Assembly: GCA_012515235.1 (NCBI GenBank)
Contig: JAAYYU010000180.1
Location: 1 to 54,128, forward strand
Length of the DNA: 54,128 bases
DNA from: Candidatus Anammoximicrobium sp.
GTDB lineage: Bacteria > Planctomycetota > Planctomycetia > Pirellulales > Pirellulaceae
Direction of reading: 5' to 3'
How positions within the stretch are numbered: the first letter of the stretch is position 1; each line of letters starts with the position of its first letter. Under the pieces are notes generated by a model. The model made no database searches, had not been told where the DNA came from, and worked only from the letters and a program-made list of their open reading frames with translations. Position numbers and translations under genes: made by a program. Below, in pieces: positions 45,660-54,111 of the stretch.

Positions 45660-45998
45660 CGGAAGACCGAGCTGTCCCTGTAAAGGAGATCGCGGCAATG
45701 CACGCTGGCGTTCAGCGTTTAACCAGTGTAACATGCCGGAGGAGTCAAAGGTAGGTCCCCCCCGGAGTCGCGCGGCAATCAAGGCGGCGACAAGACGCTT
45801 CCGACGGCCGGACTTGCGGATTGGCTGTTTCACGTAAGGAAGCCCGATTCTTCGGAATGGGCAAACTGAAACCTGATCGGTCATCTAGGGTTTGCGTCGA
45901 GTGCGTGAGCCGAATGGGAACGGCGCTTTCGCTATGGTTGTCCAAGGGCCATTGGCCGACGAACCAAGACGGGCCATATCGCGGAGGAGTTCAACGTT
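45660..45998. other. Divergent intergenic region
   Basis: These 339 bp separate the S1 gene (minus) from the zinc-ribbon gene (plus). No gene is supported. TTGACTCC and TTACACT elements on the minus strand (about 45727-45753) could be part of the S1 promoter, although their spacing is too short for a classical sigma-70 site. Confidence 0.4.
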
Positions 45999-46601
45999 AT
46001 GGCGTTCCAGTTTCAATGCCCTCAATGTGCGAACGTCTTACAGGCTGAAGACTTTCAGGCCGGCCAACAGAGCTACTGTCCGATCTGCGGTGCGGCGTTT
46101 TTGATCCCGTCGCCGTACGTCGCGCCGGCGCCCGGAGCCTTTCCGGGAACGCCGTATCCCGAACCGCAGTTGCCGACGGGGCCAGCGCCGACGGGGCCAG
46201 CGGCCGCGTTCCCTTCGTTTCCCGCCATCGATACGGGAGCAGCGCCCGGCCCCGGCCGCGGTGCAAGCGGGCACCCCAGCGTCCTGCCGCCTCAGCACCC
46301 ACCGCCGGCGATCGATATCCTCGAGCCCGAACTGCTGCACATTCCCTGTCCGCAGTGCAAGGAAATGTTGGAGACGCCCGTCGAGATGCTGGACCAGGAC
46401 GTGTTGTGCCCGCACTGCCAAGCCCAATTTCAGCTCCGCCGCCGGGACAGTGTGGAATACCGGCGGAAGAAGGAGCAGGAGGCGCAGATCAAGGAAGCCA
46501 AGGCGGGCAATACCTGGCTGAATCTGGCCATTGTCGTGGTCGTGCTGGTGGTGTTGTTCCTGGGGGCGCTGATCGTTTGGGACGTTTGGGGCAAGGCCTG
46601 A
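45999..46601 (+). CDS. Double zinc-ribbon membrane protein
   Basis: The 200-aa product has two zinc-ribbon-like CxxC pairs: FQCPQC (7-10) with YCPIC (27-30), and PCPQC (117-120) with CPHC (137-140). Between them is a Pro/Ala-rich linker with a repeated PTGPAP unit. A membrane helix near the C-terminus (LNLAIVVVVLVVLFLGALIVW, about 172-194) makes it tail-anchored with the ribbons in the cytosol. Such MJ0042-like zinc-finger proteins are abundant in planctomycetes, with unknown roles. The start has GGAGGAG about 9 nt upstream. Followed by a hairpin and rhaA. Confidence 0.75.
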   Translation: MAFQFQCPQCANVLQAEDFQAGQQSYCPICGAAFLIPSPYVAPAPGAFPGTPYPEPQLPTGPAPTGPAAAFPSFPAIDTGAAPGPGRGASGHPSVLPPQHPPPAIDILEPELLHIPCPQCKEMLETPVEMLDQDVLCPHCQAQFQLRRRDSVEYRRKKEQEAQIKEAKAGNTWLNLAIVVVVLVVLFLGALIVWDVWGKA

Positions 46602-46633
46602 CGCGGGCGGACAGGGCAAACGCCGGAGGGCGG

Positions 46634-46651
46634 CCCGCAGGGGAATGCGGG
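46634..46651 (+). terminator. Hairpin after zinc-ribbon gene
   Basis: CCCGCA-GGGGAA-TGCGGG forms a 6-bp stem 33 bp after the zinc-ribbon stop and is followed by GGCTTCTTCTCCT. It is a plausible but weak terminator separating this gene from rhaA. Confidence 0.4.
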
Positions 46652-46703
46652 GGCTTCTTCTCCTGAGGAAAACTTGTCGGCGGGTGCTTATTGGACGCCC
46701 CCG

Positions 46704-46741
46704 GTATCTGATACACTTTTCGTTTCCGTCGGCGATGCCGA
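46704..46741 (+). promoter_or_regulatory. Two short palindromes upstream of rhaA
   Basis: GTATC-T-GATAC (46704-46714) and TCGGC-GAT-GCCGA (46729-46741) lie 37-74 bp before the rhaA start. GATACACTTTT at the first palindrome resembles a -10 region. Either could be an operator for a rhamnose regulator. Confidence 0.3.
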
Positions 46742-46777
46742 TCGATTGAGTTAGTCATCCGGGGAGGAGAGTTGACG

Positions 46778-48049
46778 ATGGCAGAATCCAGCAAGCAGAT
46801 GGAGCAGGCGTTTTCTTGGGCCCAAGAACGTTATGCCGCAGTCGGCGTGGATGTGGACGCGGCACTCCGCGTTTTGTCGCGAGTGCCCATTTCTTTGCAC
46901 TGTTGGCAAGGCGACGACGTGGGCGGGTTTGAGAAGAGCGGCGAGGAACTCGGCGGCGGCTTGGCCGTGACCGGCAACTATCTGGGCAAGGCGCGGACGG
47001 CGGACGAGCTGCGGGCCGATTTGGACTTGGCCTTGTCCCTGATCCCCGGCACGCACCGCCTGAACCTGCACGCCTGCTATGCGGAGACCGGCGGCCGGCG
47101 CGTGGAACGGAACGAGTTGCAGCCCGCCCATTTTCAGCGCTGGATCGACTGGGCCAAGGCAAAGAAGATGGGCATGGATTTCAACCCCACCTATTTCGCG
47201 CATCCCAAAGCGGCCGATGGCTTGACGCTGACCCACCAGGACGAAGGCATCCGCCGCTTCTGGGTCGAACACGGCATCGCCTGCCGCAAGATCGGCGCGG
47301 CCATCGGCCAGGCGCTCGGCGCGCCCTGCGTCACCAACGTCTGGATTCCCGACGGCATGAAGGACGTGACCGTGGATCGCAAGTCGCCCCGCGAGCGGCT
47401 GAAACGCTCGCTGGACGAGATGTTCGCCGAACCGCTCGATCCGGCGCACAACCTGGACGCGATTGAAGCCAAGCTGTTCGGGATCGGCTCGGAAACGTAC
47501 GTCGCCGGCTCGCACGAATTCTACCTGGGTTACGCCGTGCAAAACGGCAAGTTGCTGTGCCTGGACGCCGGCCACTTCCATCCGACGGAGACGATCGCCG
47601 ACAAGATTTCTGCGGTGCTCTTGTACCTGGATGAAATCCTGCTGCACGTCAGCCGCGGGATTCGCTGGGACAGCGATCACGTGGTGATTCTCAGCGACGA
47701 CCTGCGGGCGATCGCGCAAGAAGTCGTCCGGGGCGGATACCTGCCGCGCGTCCACATCGGCCTGGATTATTTCGACGCCAGCATCAACCGGGTGGCGGCC
47801 TGGGTGATCGGCACGCGGGCGATGCTCCAAGCCCTGTTGGGCGCGCTGCTGGAGCCCATCGATCGGCTACGCCAGTTGGAACAGAGCGGCGACTACACCG
47901 CCCGTTTGGCGACGTTCGAGGAAATCAAGACGCTGCCCCAGGGCGCCGTGTGGGACCATTACTGTGCCACCGCCGGTGTCCCCGTCGGCCTGGCCTGGCT
48001 GGACGGCGTCCGCAAATACGAAACAGATGTACTGGCCAGACGCCGCTGA
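46778..48049 (+). CDS. rhaA: L-rhamnose isomerase
   Basis: The 423-aa product matches RhaA over its full length (E. coli RhaA has 419 aa): ISLHCWQGDDVGGFE near residue 35, TGNYLGKARTADELRADLDLALSLIPGTHRLNLHACYAE, MGMDFNPTYFAHPKAADGLTLTH, VTNVWIPDGMKDVTVDR, SHEFYLGYAV, LCLDAGHFHPTETIADKIS and WDSDHVVILSDDLRAIAQEVVRG. The His/Asp pairs in the last segments are metal ligands of this TIM-barrel isomerase. It converts L-rhamnose to L-rhamnulose. ATG at 46778 was chosen, preceded by GGAGGAGAG. It leads the rhaA-rhaT-transporter set; no rhaB or rhaD is in the window. Confidence 0.96.
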   Translation: MAESSKQMEQAFSWAQERYAAVGVDVDAALRVLSRVPISLHCWQGDDVGGFEKSGEELGGGLAVTGNYLGKARTADELRADLDLALSLIPGTHRLNLHACYAETGGRRVERNELQPAHFQRWIDWAKAKKMGMDFNPTYFAHPKAADGLTLTHQDEGIRRFWVEHGIACRKIGAAIGQALGAPCVTNVWIPDGMKDVTVDRKSPRERLKRSLDEMFAEPLDPAHNLDAIEAKLFGIGSETYVAGSHEFYLGYAVQNGKLLCLDAGHFHPTETIADKISAVLLYLDEILLHVSRGIRWDSDHVVILSDDLRAIAQEVVRGGYLPRVHIGLDYFDASINRVAAWVIGTRAMLQALLGALLEPIDRLRQLEQSGDYTARLATFEEIKTLPQGAVWDHYCATAGVPVGLAWLDGVRKYETDVLARRR

Positions 48050-48083
48050 GCGACGCTCTCCTCTCCTCCTGGCCACCGCCGAC

Positions 48084-48111
48084 GGACCACTGACAACGGA
48101 CCAAGAACAAG
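48084..48111. repeat. Heptamer repeat just before rhaT
   Basis: Units GGACCAC, TGACAAC, GGACCAA and GAACAAG follow one another (7-bp period). The array ends 7 bp before the rhaT ATG, where no Shine-Dalgarno is present. Confidence 0.5.
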
Positions 48112-48118
48112 ATTTCCC

Positions 48119-49333
48119 ATGAATGCAAACCCTTTTCTCGGCGTCTTTTTCCACTGGCTCGGCGGCTTGGCATCGGGCAGCTTCTACGTGCCTTACAAGG
48201 GCGTCAGAAAGTGGGCGTGGGAAGTCTACTGGCTGGTCGGCGGGGTCTTCAGTTGGATCATCTGCCCGTGGGTGTTGGCGACGTTCATGACCAACGACGT
48301 CGTCGGCGTCCTGGGCCAACAGACGTGGGGCACGCTTGGGTGGACGTATTTCTTCGGCGCCATGTGGGGTTTTGGCGGCCTGACGTTTGGTCTGACCATG
48401 CGGTACCTCGGCATGTCGTTGGGCATGGGAGTCGCCCTGGGGTACTGCGCCGCTTTTGGTACGCTGTTGCCCCCGGTTTTCAAGATCTTCATTCCCAAAA
48501 TCCCCAAGAATCTCGTACCCGAAGACATCGTTCAGATCGCCTCGTCGTTTCCCGGTCAAGTCACGTTGTTGGGCGTAGCGGTCTGTTTGTTGGGCATCGG
48601 AATCGCGGCGTTGGCGGGTCTGACCAAAGAAAAGGAAATGCCGGAGGAGGAGAAAAAGAAGTCGATCGCCGAGTTCAGTTTCGGGAAAGGCATCCTGGTC
48701 GCGACGTTCTCCGGAATCATGAGCGCCTGCTTCTCGTTTGCCCTCACGATGGGCAACCCGATCGCCGAAGCGTCCGCCAGCGCCGGCACGGCCACGCTGT
48801 GGACCGGACTGCCCAAATTGATCGTGGTCATGCTGGGCGGATTCACGACGAACTTTGTTTGGTGCGCCCTCCTGAATATCCGCAACAAGACCGGCTACCA
48901 GTACATCTCGCCGACGCTGCGGCAAGCTCCGCCGCAGCGCGAAGACGAAACCATCATCGAGACGGCCATCGATGCCCCCAGCGAAGAAGTTGTCACGCAT
49001 CCTCCAGGTGGCCGGGCCGCCGACCCAAGCCTCCGCGTGCCATTGTTCTGGAACTACTTCTTTTCCGCGTTGGCGGGGACCACCTGGTATTTCCAGTTTT
49101 TCTTCTATACGATGGGCGAAACCCAGATGGGCGACTTCCGTTTTGCCAGCTGGACCCTGCACATGGCCAGCATCATCATCTTCAGTACCTTGTGGGGCGT
49201 CGCGCTGCACGAGTGGAAGGGGAGCAGCAAGCGGACGCACCGCTTGATCGCTCTGGCCTTGTTCGTGCTCGTCCTGTCCACGGTGGTCGTGGGCTACGGG
49301 AACTACCTGAAAGCGACGCCGCCGGGGGATTGA
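48119..49333 (+). CDS. rhaT: L-rhamnose/proton symporter
   Basis: The 404-aa product is a RhaT family transporter with about ten membrane helices. Characteristic segments are FFHWLGGLASGSFYVPYKGVRKWAWEVYWLVGGVFSWIICPW, FGAMWGFGGLTFGLTMRYLGMSLGMGVALGYCAAFGTLLPP and SGIMSACFSFALTMGNPIAE. It imports L-rhamnose with protons. It is longer than E. coli RhaT (344 aa) because of cytoplasmic loops, including an acidic stretch around residue 285-300. It follows rhaA by 69 bp in the same direction. Confidence 0.93.
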   Translation: MNANPFLGVFFHWLGGLASGSFYVPYKGVRKWAWEVYWLVGGVFSWIICPWVLATFMTNDVVGVLGQQTWGTLGWTYFFGAMWGFGGLTFGLTMRYLGMSLGMGVALGYCAAFGTLLPPVFKIFIPKIPKNLVPEDIVQIASSFPGQVTLLGVAVCLLGIGIAALAGLTKEKEMPEEEKKKSIAEFSFGKGILVATFSGIMSACFSFALTMGNPIAEASASAGTATLWTGLPKLIVVMLGGFTTNFVWCALLNIRNKTGYQYISPTLRQAPPQREDETIIETAIDAPSEEVVTHPPGGRAADPSLRVPLFWNYFFSALAGTTWYFQFFFYTMGETQMGDFRFASWTLHMASIIIFSTLWGVALHEWKGSSKRTHRLIALALFVLVLSTVVVGYGNYLKATPPGD

Positions 49334-49377
49334 CGGCCTGGTTCGAAGGACGCGCGCCGGGAGCCTGAATCCTGGGC

Positions 49378-49471
49378 TCGTTTAACCGCGACCCAACGGG
49401 GAGCGCGGGAGGAGAGGTTGGCCGACTCCCTCCGCACTGCCCGCGCTCCCCGTTGGGTCGCGGTTAAACGA
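49378..49471. repeat. 94-bp perfect inverted repeat
   Basis: Two perfect 32-bp arms (49378-49409, beginning TCGTTTAACCGCGACCCAAC, and 49440-49471) enclose a 30-nt centre that itself has GGAG/CTCC complementarity. It lies 45 bp after the rhaT stop and 36 bp before the transporter ATG. A stem this long is far above usual terminators and lacks a U tract; it suggests a dispersed palindromic element or an RNA stabiliser. Confidence 0.85.
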
Positions 49472-49506
49472 CTTTGGTTGCGGCCGCAGGCCGCGGTAGG
49501 TGACCC

Positions 49507-51141
49507 ATGACTGACGACGAATTCCAAGCGCCGAGCGAATTCGAACGCGAACCCGTCCCGCCGCGGGCCCAGTTGGGCTTGAAGAGCTTCCTCGGCATGT
49601 ACGCCGGCGAGCACACGGCGGGCACCGAGCTGATGATCGGGCCGCTGTTTGTCGCGGCCGGGGTCAGCGCGTTCGACCTGCTTGTGGGCCTGCTGCTGGG
49701 CAATCTCCTGGCCGTGTTGAGTTGGACGCTGCTGTGCGCGCCGATCGCCACGCGGGCGCGCCTGACGCTGTACTACCAGCTGGAAAAGATCTGCGGCCGG
49801 AAGCTGGTCACGCTGTACAACCTGGCCAACGGCGTGATGTTCTGCTTCTTGGCCGGCGCCATGGTCACGGTTTCCGCCACGGCCCTGGGCGTGTGGTTTG
49901 ATTTCCCGATGCCGGGCCTCAACGACCTGTATCCCAACAGCGTGGGCTGGGTCGTCGCCGTGGCGGTCGTGGGCCTGGTGATCGCGGTCGTGGCCGCCTG
50001 CGGCTACCACACCGTGGCCCACGTCGCCAATCTTGCAGCCCCCTGGATGTTCTTCATGTTCCTGGCCTTCGGGCTGATCGGCCTGCAGCAGTTCATGGCC
50101 GAGACGAACGCGCAGGTCCGCTCGCTCGGCGATCTTTGGCAGCTGGCTCAGAGCGCAATTTGGACAGGCGGCGAGCCACAGCCGGGGCGTGAGAAGTTCA
50201 CCTTCTGGCACGTCACCTTCTTCGCCTGGTTCTGCAACACGGCGATGCACGTCGGCATGTCGGACTTGTCCGTGTTTCGCTTTGCCCGCAAGAGCTGGTA
50301 CGGCGTTGCCTCTGCGTCGGGGATGTTCTTGGGGCACTACGCCGCGTGGATTTGTGCGTCGGTGCTGTACGCCTTGCAGCTGCACCGCGCGCCGGACAAC
50401 ACCGACGTGTTGCCGGGTCCTATGGCGGCCAGCGCGTGCGGCCTGGCCGGCCTGATCTGCGTGATCGTGGCGGGCTGGACGACCGCCAATCCGACCATTT
50501 ATCGCGCCGGCCTGGCGTTCCAGGCGATTGCCCCCAAGGCCTCGCGGTTCAAAGTCACGCTGCTCACAGGCGTTGCGGCCACGGTCGCCGGCGCGTTCCC
50601 CGCCGTGACCATGAATCTGCTGGAATTCGTCCCGCTGTACGGCCTGCTGCTGATGCCGATGGGAGCGGTAATCTTCGTCGACTTCTGGCTGTTGAAACGG
50701 CTCGGCTTGCAGAGCAACTTTGCCGAGCACAGCGGCACCGATTTCAACGCAGCGGCGGGGATCGCCTGGTTGGCCACGCTGGTGATCTGCCTGGGCCTGT
50801 GGTGGTCGGATCTGGAGTTTTACGGAGTCAAGCCGTTCCAAATTTACTTCGTCTCCTTGCCCGGCTGGTTCGTCGCCGCCTTGCTGTACATCCTGGTCAG
50901 CGGCCTCGTCCAGCGTGGCACTCACGACACGCGCCGCTTCCGCCGCGTGGCCCAGCTGATTTCGTGGGTGGCCTGGCTGGCCACGGCGGCGCCGGCCGCG
51001 TTGTACATGGCCGGCCGTCTGGACCTGGAACAGACCAAACTCTGGATGCTCCTGGCCACCGTCGTCTGGTTCGTAGCCACCCCGCTGTGGATGGGCCGCC
51101 CACGCGGCATGCCCACGCCGCCCCGCGGCGACGAGCGATGA
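49507..51141 (+). CDS. NCS1-type (purine-cytosine permease-like) transporter
   Basis: The 544-aa product has about twelve membrane helices and a hydrophilic N-terminus. LGLKSFLGMYAGEHTAGTELMIGPLFVAAGVSAFDLLVGLLLGNLLAVLSW and GWTTANPTIYRAGLAFQAIAPK match the purine-cytosine permease (NCS1) superfamily. Canonical NCS1 carriers import nucleobases, allantoin or hydantoins with Na+ or H+. The position directly after rhaA and rhaT suggests a different substrate or a chance neighbour. The ATG at 49507 has TAGGTG upstream. Specificity cannot be read. Confidence 0.8.
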   Translation: MTDDEFQAPSEFEREPVPPRAQLGLKSFLGMYAGEHTAGTELMIGPLFVAAGVSAFDLLVGLLLGNLLAVLSWTLLCAPIATRARLTLYYQLEKICGRKLVTLYNLANGVMFCFLAGAMVTVSATALGVWFDFPMPGLNDLYPNSVGWVVAVAVVGLVIAVVAACGYHTVAHVANLAAPWMFFMFLAFGLIGLQQFMAETNAQVRSLGDLWQLAQSAIWTGGEPQPGREKFTFWHVTFFAWFCNTAMHVGMSDLSVFRFARKSWYGVASASGMFLGHYAAWICASVLYALQLHRAPDNTDVLPGPMAASACGLAGLICVIVAGWTTANPTIYRAGLAFQAIAPKASRFKVTLLTGVAATVAGAFPAVTMNLLEFVPLYGLLLMPMGAVIFVDFWLLKRLGLQSNFAEHSGTDFNAAAGIAWLATLVICLGLWWSDLEFYGVKPFQIYFVSLPGWFVAALLYILVSGLVQRGTHDTRRFRRVAQLISWVAWLATAAPAALYMAGRLDLEQTKLWMLLATVVWFVATPLWMGRPRGMPTPPRGDER

Positions 51142-51541
51142 GTTGCGTGCCGCCTGAAAACGGCTTGGCATCGGTCGAGAAACAACCGGCCGCTGACAGG
51201 TGAACGGCAACGCGCCAGACACCCGTGTCGACAATCGCCGGTCACCGGTGGGTAGCGTCATTCCTCGCACTGATTTCCCGAAGGATGTAAACCGCAGACG
51301 ATGCTCCTCGCCTACCACACGGGCAGACAAGGCTGGGTCGGCGGTGGCGGCCGAGAGGCGAGGCAATCAGGCGACGCAGGGGAGGCTTGGCGCGATGAGC
51401 CAGCAGCGGCGCGGAATCGGCGGCGGGAAGGACAGAGCAAAGCTGGCGCGCCCGCCTCGGGCGCGATTCTGCCCGAGCACAAAAACGGAGCGGCCCCAGA
51501 CATTGCCTCGAGGCCGCCCCCAAGCCAGAAGCGAAGAACGC
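51142..51541. other. Intergenic stretch between converging genes
   Basis: No gene is supported in these 400 bp between the transporter (plus) and the DeoR-sensor-domain gene (minus). Frames are short or have random composition. A hairpin near its right end (51489-51517) is listed as a terminator. Confidence 0.5.
51489..51517 (-). terminator. Terminator of the DeoR-sensor-domain gene
   Basis: On the minus strand, GCGGCC ... GGCCGC forms a stem about 25 bp after the stop at 51542, with an inner palindrome GCCTCGAGGC, and is followed by TCCGTTTTTG. The T run supports an intrinsic terminator. Confidence 0.6.
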
Positions 51542-52618
51542 TCAACCGACGCGAGCATCCTGCGCACTGGAGGACGCCCCTCTGGTGCGGTGCCTCAGTT
51601 CATGCTGAGCGACGTAGTGGGAGGACTTCAGGAATTCCCACAAAGTGGTGTATTGAGAAGTCTGATAGGTTCCGAGATGGAGCCCCTTGGGGTCGCCGCC
51701 CTGAGCGACCCAACTCATGGCCTCGTCGAAAGAGATGGGGCCGGCGCCGTCGCTGTCAAACCAATGCGTGTCCGCTGGACGCATGAACTGCCAATTCGAA
51801 TCGGGCGGGCGAGGCCGCGAAACCGCCCGCGCTTTCTGTAGCTGGCGAAGGGAGCTTTCCTGACGCACGCAACCACTGTCCGGGTCGATTTGCACCAACT
51901 GAATGTCCTTCCCATACAATGCGTCCGGGCACGGCCCAGCGGCGATGGCGGTCAAGCCACCGAGGAATGCCTCCACCTGCGCCGTGAACTGCGGGGCATA
52001 CCCGCTGGGACGAGTCAGAATGATCGTAAGCACTTCGGCGGATGCACAAAGCGATTCCAAGTTGACTCCCAGTCGGTAGTGCCGGGCTGGGCCAACCTTG
52101 CTATGGTCAGCCAAGATGATCCGGCGTTTGGTGCGGCGTGTCGCCAGGGCACGCTGCACGCCCAACTCGGTCTCGAACTTGTAGGACAACTCCACGCCGC
52201 CACGGCCGAAGTCCAGCCCGAACGAGGTCACGACGGTCACGTCCGGCGTCAGGCCACTCCACGCAATTGAGTCAGCAGCGAGTTGCCCGAGATAGCCCTC
52301 AAGGGCTGGGTAGAACGTCCCACCGGAGACCAATAACGCGGTGTTCGCGAACAGATCCGCAGCTTCGTGGCCAGCGGCGCGGATTATGGCCGCAATCGCC
52401 TCGTTGTTGGTCATGATGGTCATGTCCAGCGGACGGCGGGTTTCTCTCTGTAACTCCACGAGACGCTCGGCAAGGGCTGTCTGCTGAGAACCGAGTCCCA
52501 GGACCGCAGTCACCCCGTGGTCGTTGAAGTACCGCATCGCCGCGAACCACGCCAATCGCTTTTTCGCGGCTGAGTTTACTTGACGACGACGCTCATTCCA
52601 TGTTTCGAAGCGTGTCAT
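51542..52618 (-). CDS. Orphan DeoR-type effector-domain protein, no HTH
   Basis: The 358-aa product matches the C-terminal sugar-phosphate-sensing domain of DeoR regulators (DeoRC, isomerase-like fold): VLGLGSQQTALAERLVEL, DMTIMTNNEAIAAIIRAAG, LFANTALLVSGGTFYPALEGYLGQLAADSI, DVTVVTSFGLDFGRGGVEL, RRIILADHSKVGPARHYRLG and EVLTIIL. The usual 55-residue N-terminal HTH is absent; only about 35 residues (MTRFETWNERRRQV) precede the domain. About 110 residues follow it (WQFMRPADTHWFDSDGAGPISFDEAMSWVAQGG...). The start at 52618 has GGAGGG 9 nt upstream. It is divergent from a SorC-type regulator. It may be a sensor, an enzyme or a partner of that regulator; unknown. Confidence 0.75.
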   Translation of the reverse strand: MTRFETWNERRRQVNSAAKKRLAWFAAMRYFNDHGVTAVLGLGSQQTALAERLVELQRETRRPLDMTIMTNNEAIAAIIRAAGHEAADLFANTALLVSGGTFYPALEGYLGQLAADSIAWSGLTPDVTVVTSFGLDFGRGGVELSYKFETELGVQRALATRRTKRRIILADHSKVGPARHYRLGVNLESLCASAEVLTIILTRPSGYAPQFTAQVEAFLGGLTAIAAGPCPDALYGKDIQLVQIDPDSGCVRQESSLRQLQKARAVSRPRPPDSNWQFMRPADTHWFDSDGAGPISFDEAMSWVAQGGDPKGLHLGTYQTSQYTTLWEFLKSSHYVAQHELRHRTRGASSSAQDARVG

Positions 52619-52810
52619 AAAACCGCCCTCCAAAACGAGTGAAAAATGAAAGTTACCGCTACGGTTAATTGTCCGATGGCCGCCGCAACAAGACAATACT
52701 TTTGATCCACGTTTTTTTATGTATTTACCTGCAGATTATTTGTGCGAGGCATAGACGGTTATTCGACGCAGGGTTATCGTATATTTGCGCGCTATGCGGA
52801 GGAAATGCGG
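52619..52810. promoter_or_regulatory. AT-rich divergent control region
   Basis: This 192-bp region separates the orphan DeoR-domain gene from the SorC-type gene and is much richer in A and T than the surrounding genes. It contains CCG-CTA-CGG within TTACCGCTACGGTTAA (52653-52668) and a run of T (about 52710-52718). It should hold both promoters and the operator of the SorC-type protein. Confidence 0.45.
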
Positions 52811-53962
52811 ATGACCGAACAGTACACAGACAATGACCTGTTGGCGATGGCCGTGGCTTTGCTGACCGAGCAGGGGTTTGACCAGAGACACATACAAAAG
52901 CACCTGGCATTGCCCAACCAAGAAGCCGTTTCGAGACGATTGTCTCAAGCCAAAGACAGAGGGTGGTTTGTCAAACGCAGCAATCTTCCCGAAGAAGTCC
53001 GCGAAGAGGTCGAGGGAATAGCTTTTCCAAGGCTTGAGAACTTAAAAACCCTCTTGGAGCAGATCCGTGGCCCGAATCACGGGGTCGGAATCACGAGTGT
53101 ACACGTGATTTGTAGTGGTCAGGGCAACAGCGCCAACGAAATGCGGTCTCTGCAGACATTTGGAAATCGCTGTGCCGAATGCGTCGCTGGTTTGCTCCAG
53201 GGAGCGGAAACGTGCGGTGTGGCTTGGGGACGCACGATCATGTGCATGGTTGAAGGTCTGGAACGTTACCGTCCCAATCGGCGTGAGATCTCGTTTTTTC
53301 CCCTGGCAGGCGAGCCGTTCAACCACCGCGACACAGGCGTGTCGGCATCCACAGCAGCGAAGCGTTTGGCTGAATGCTTCAAGAGTTCGAAACCTGCCAA
53401 GTCGCTTCATGGAGTGCCCCTTCGGATCCCACGAGCCATGAACGGGCAGAGCGACACGATTCGGTCGTTTCTCGCACAGTGTCGCGATTACAACGAGATT
53501 TTCGGGACTGCAACGCCACTCATTTCGAAGGTGGCGACGATCATTACGGGGGTTGGCGATGTCGCGTCATCCGAAGACGATCCATGGTTTCGAGAGACCC
53601 GCGAATCTGAGGACATGAAGAGCAAAGAGTTGAACGCGCTGGCAGCTGGAAATCTTGGGGGCGTGTGGCTCTCCAGAGATCGAGCCGATGCCCGTCAGGA
53701 GAAGGCCGTGCGAGCACTGAACGCGCGTTGGTTGGGAGTTCAGGAGGAGCATTTGAAGGCGTGTGCGGAGAGAGCCGCGGGAAGTTCGAGGGGCAAACCG
53801 GCGGGCGTAATCGTCATCGCCGCCGGGGCACAGAAGGCTGGGATTGTGAAACGCAGCCTGGGCTACGTGAACCATCTCATCATCGATCACATTTTGGCGG
53901 ACCATCTCCTCGATGACAGATGCTGCGGTGGGTCGAGCGCGCCTTCTGCCGCAGAGCGGTGA
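52811..53962 (+). CDS. SorC-family-like sugar-binding transcriptional regulator
   Basis: The 383-aa product has an N-terminal HTH (about residues 8-55: AMAVALLTEQGFDQRHIQKHLALPNQEAVSRRLSQAKDRGWF), a linker, and a sugar-binding domain of the SorC/DeoR superfamily (PF04198): QTFGNRCAECVAGLL, VAWGRTIMCMVEGL, FFPLAGEP, and C-terminal GVIVIAAGAQKAGIVKRSLGYVNHLIIDHILADHLL. It probably senses a phosphorylated sugar and controls itself, the divergent gene and the downstream gene. The start at 52811 was chosen because GGAGG lies 8 nt before it; ATG at 52805 is too close to the site and an upstream GTG at 52742 has none. Codon use is less GC-biased than the rest of the window. Confidence 0.72.
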   Translation: MTEQYTDNDLLAMAVALLTEQGFDQRHIQKHLALPNQEAVSRRLSQAKDRGWFVKRSNLPEEVREEVEGIAFPRLENLKTLLEQIRGPNHGVGITSVHVICSGQGNSANEMRSLQTFGNRCAECVAGLLQGAETCGVAWGRTIMCMVEGLERYRPNRREISFFPLAGEPFNHRDTGVSASTAAKRLAECFKSSKPAKSLHGVPLRIPRAMNGQSDTIRSFLAQCRDYNEIFGTATPLISKVATIITGVGDVASSEDDPWFRETRESEDMKSKELNALAAGNLGGVWLSRDRADARQEKAVRALNARWLGVQEEHLKACAERAAGSSRGKPAGVIVIAAGAQKAGIVKRSLGYVNHLIIDHILADHLLDDRCCGGSSAPSAAER

Positions 53963-54111
53963 GGTGCGTCTGAATTCGCTACGGGAGGGAGGGCCGTTCA
54001 AAGCCACTGCTGTCCACAACTGAGATTTACGTAAGTCGTGGCAGGCGTCATACTTTGCGAGACCACGGAGGTCAAATTTGAGCCCTCAGCTTGGACGCAA
54101 AGGAGGATGTC

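Noticed and set aside
51542..52618. Regulator of the rhamnose genes
   Set aside because: The protein has no DNA-binding domain, and the gene converges on the transporter gene; a direct role at rhaA cannot be supported.
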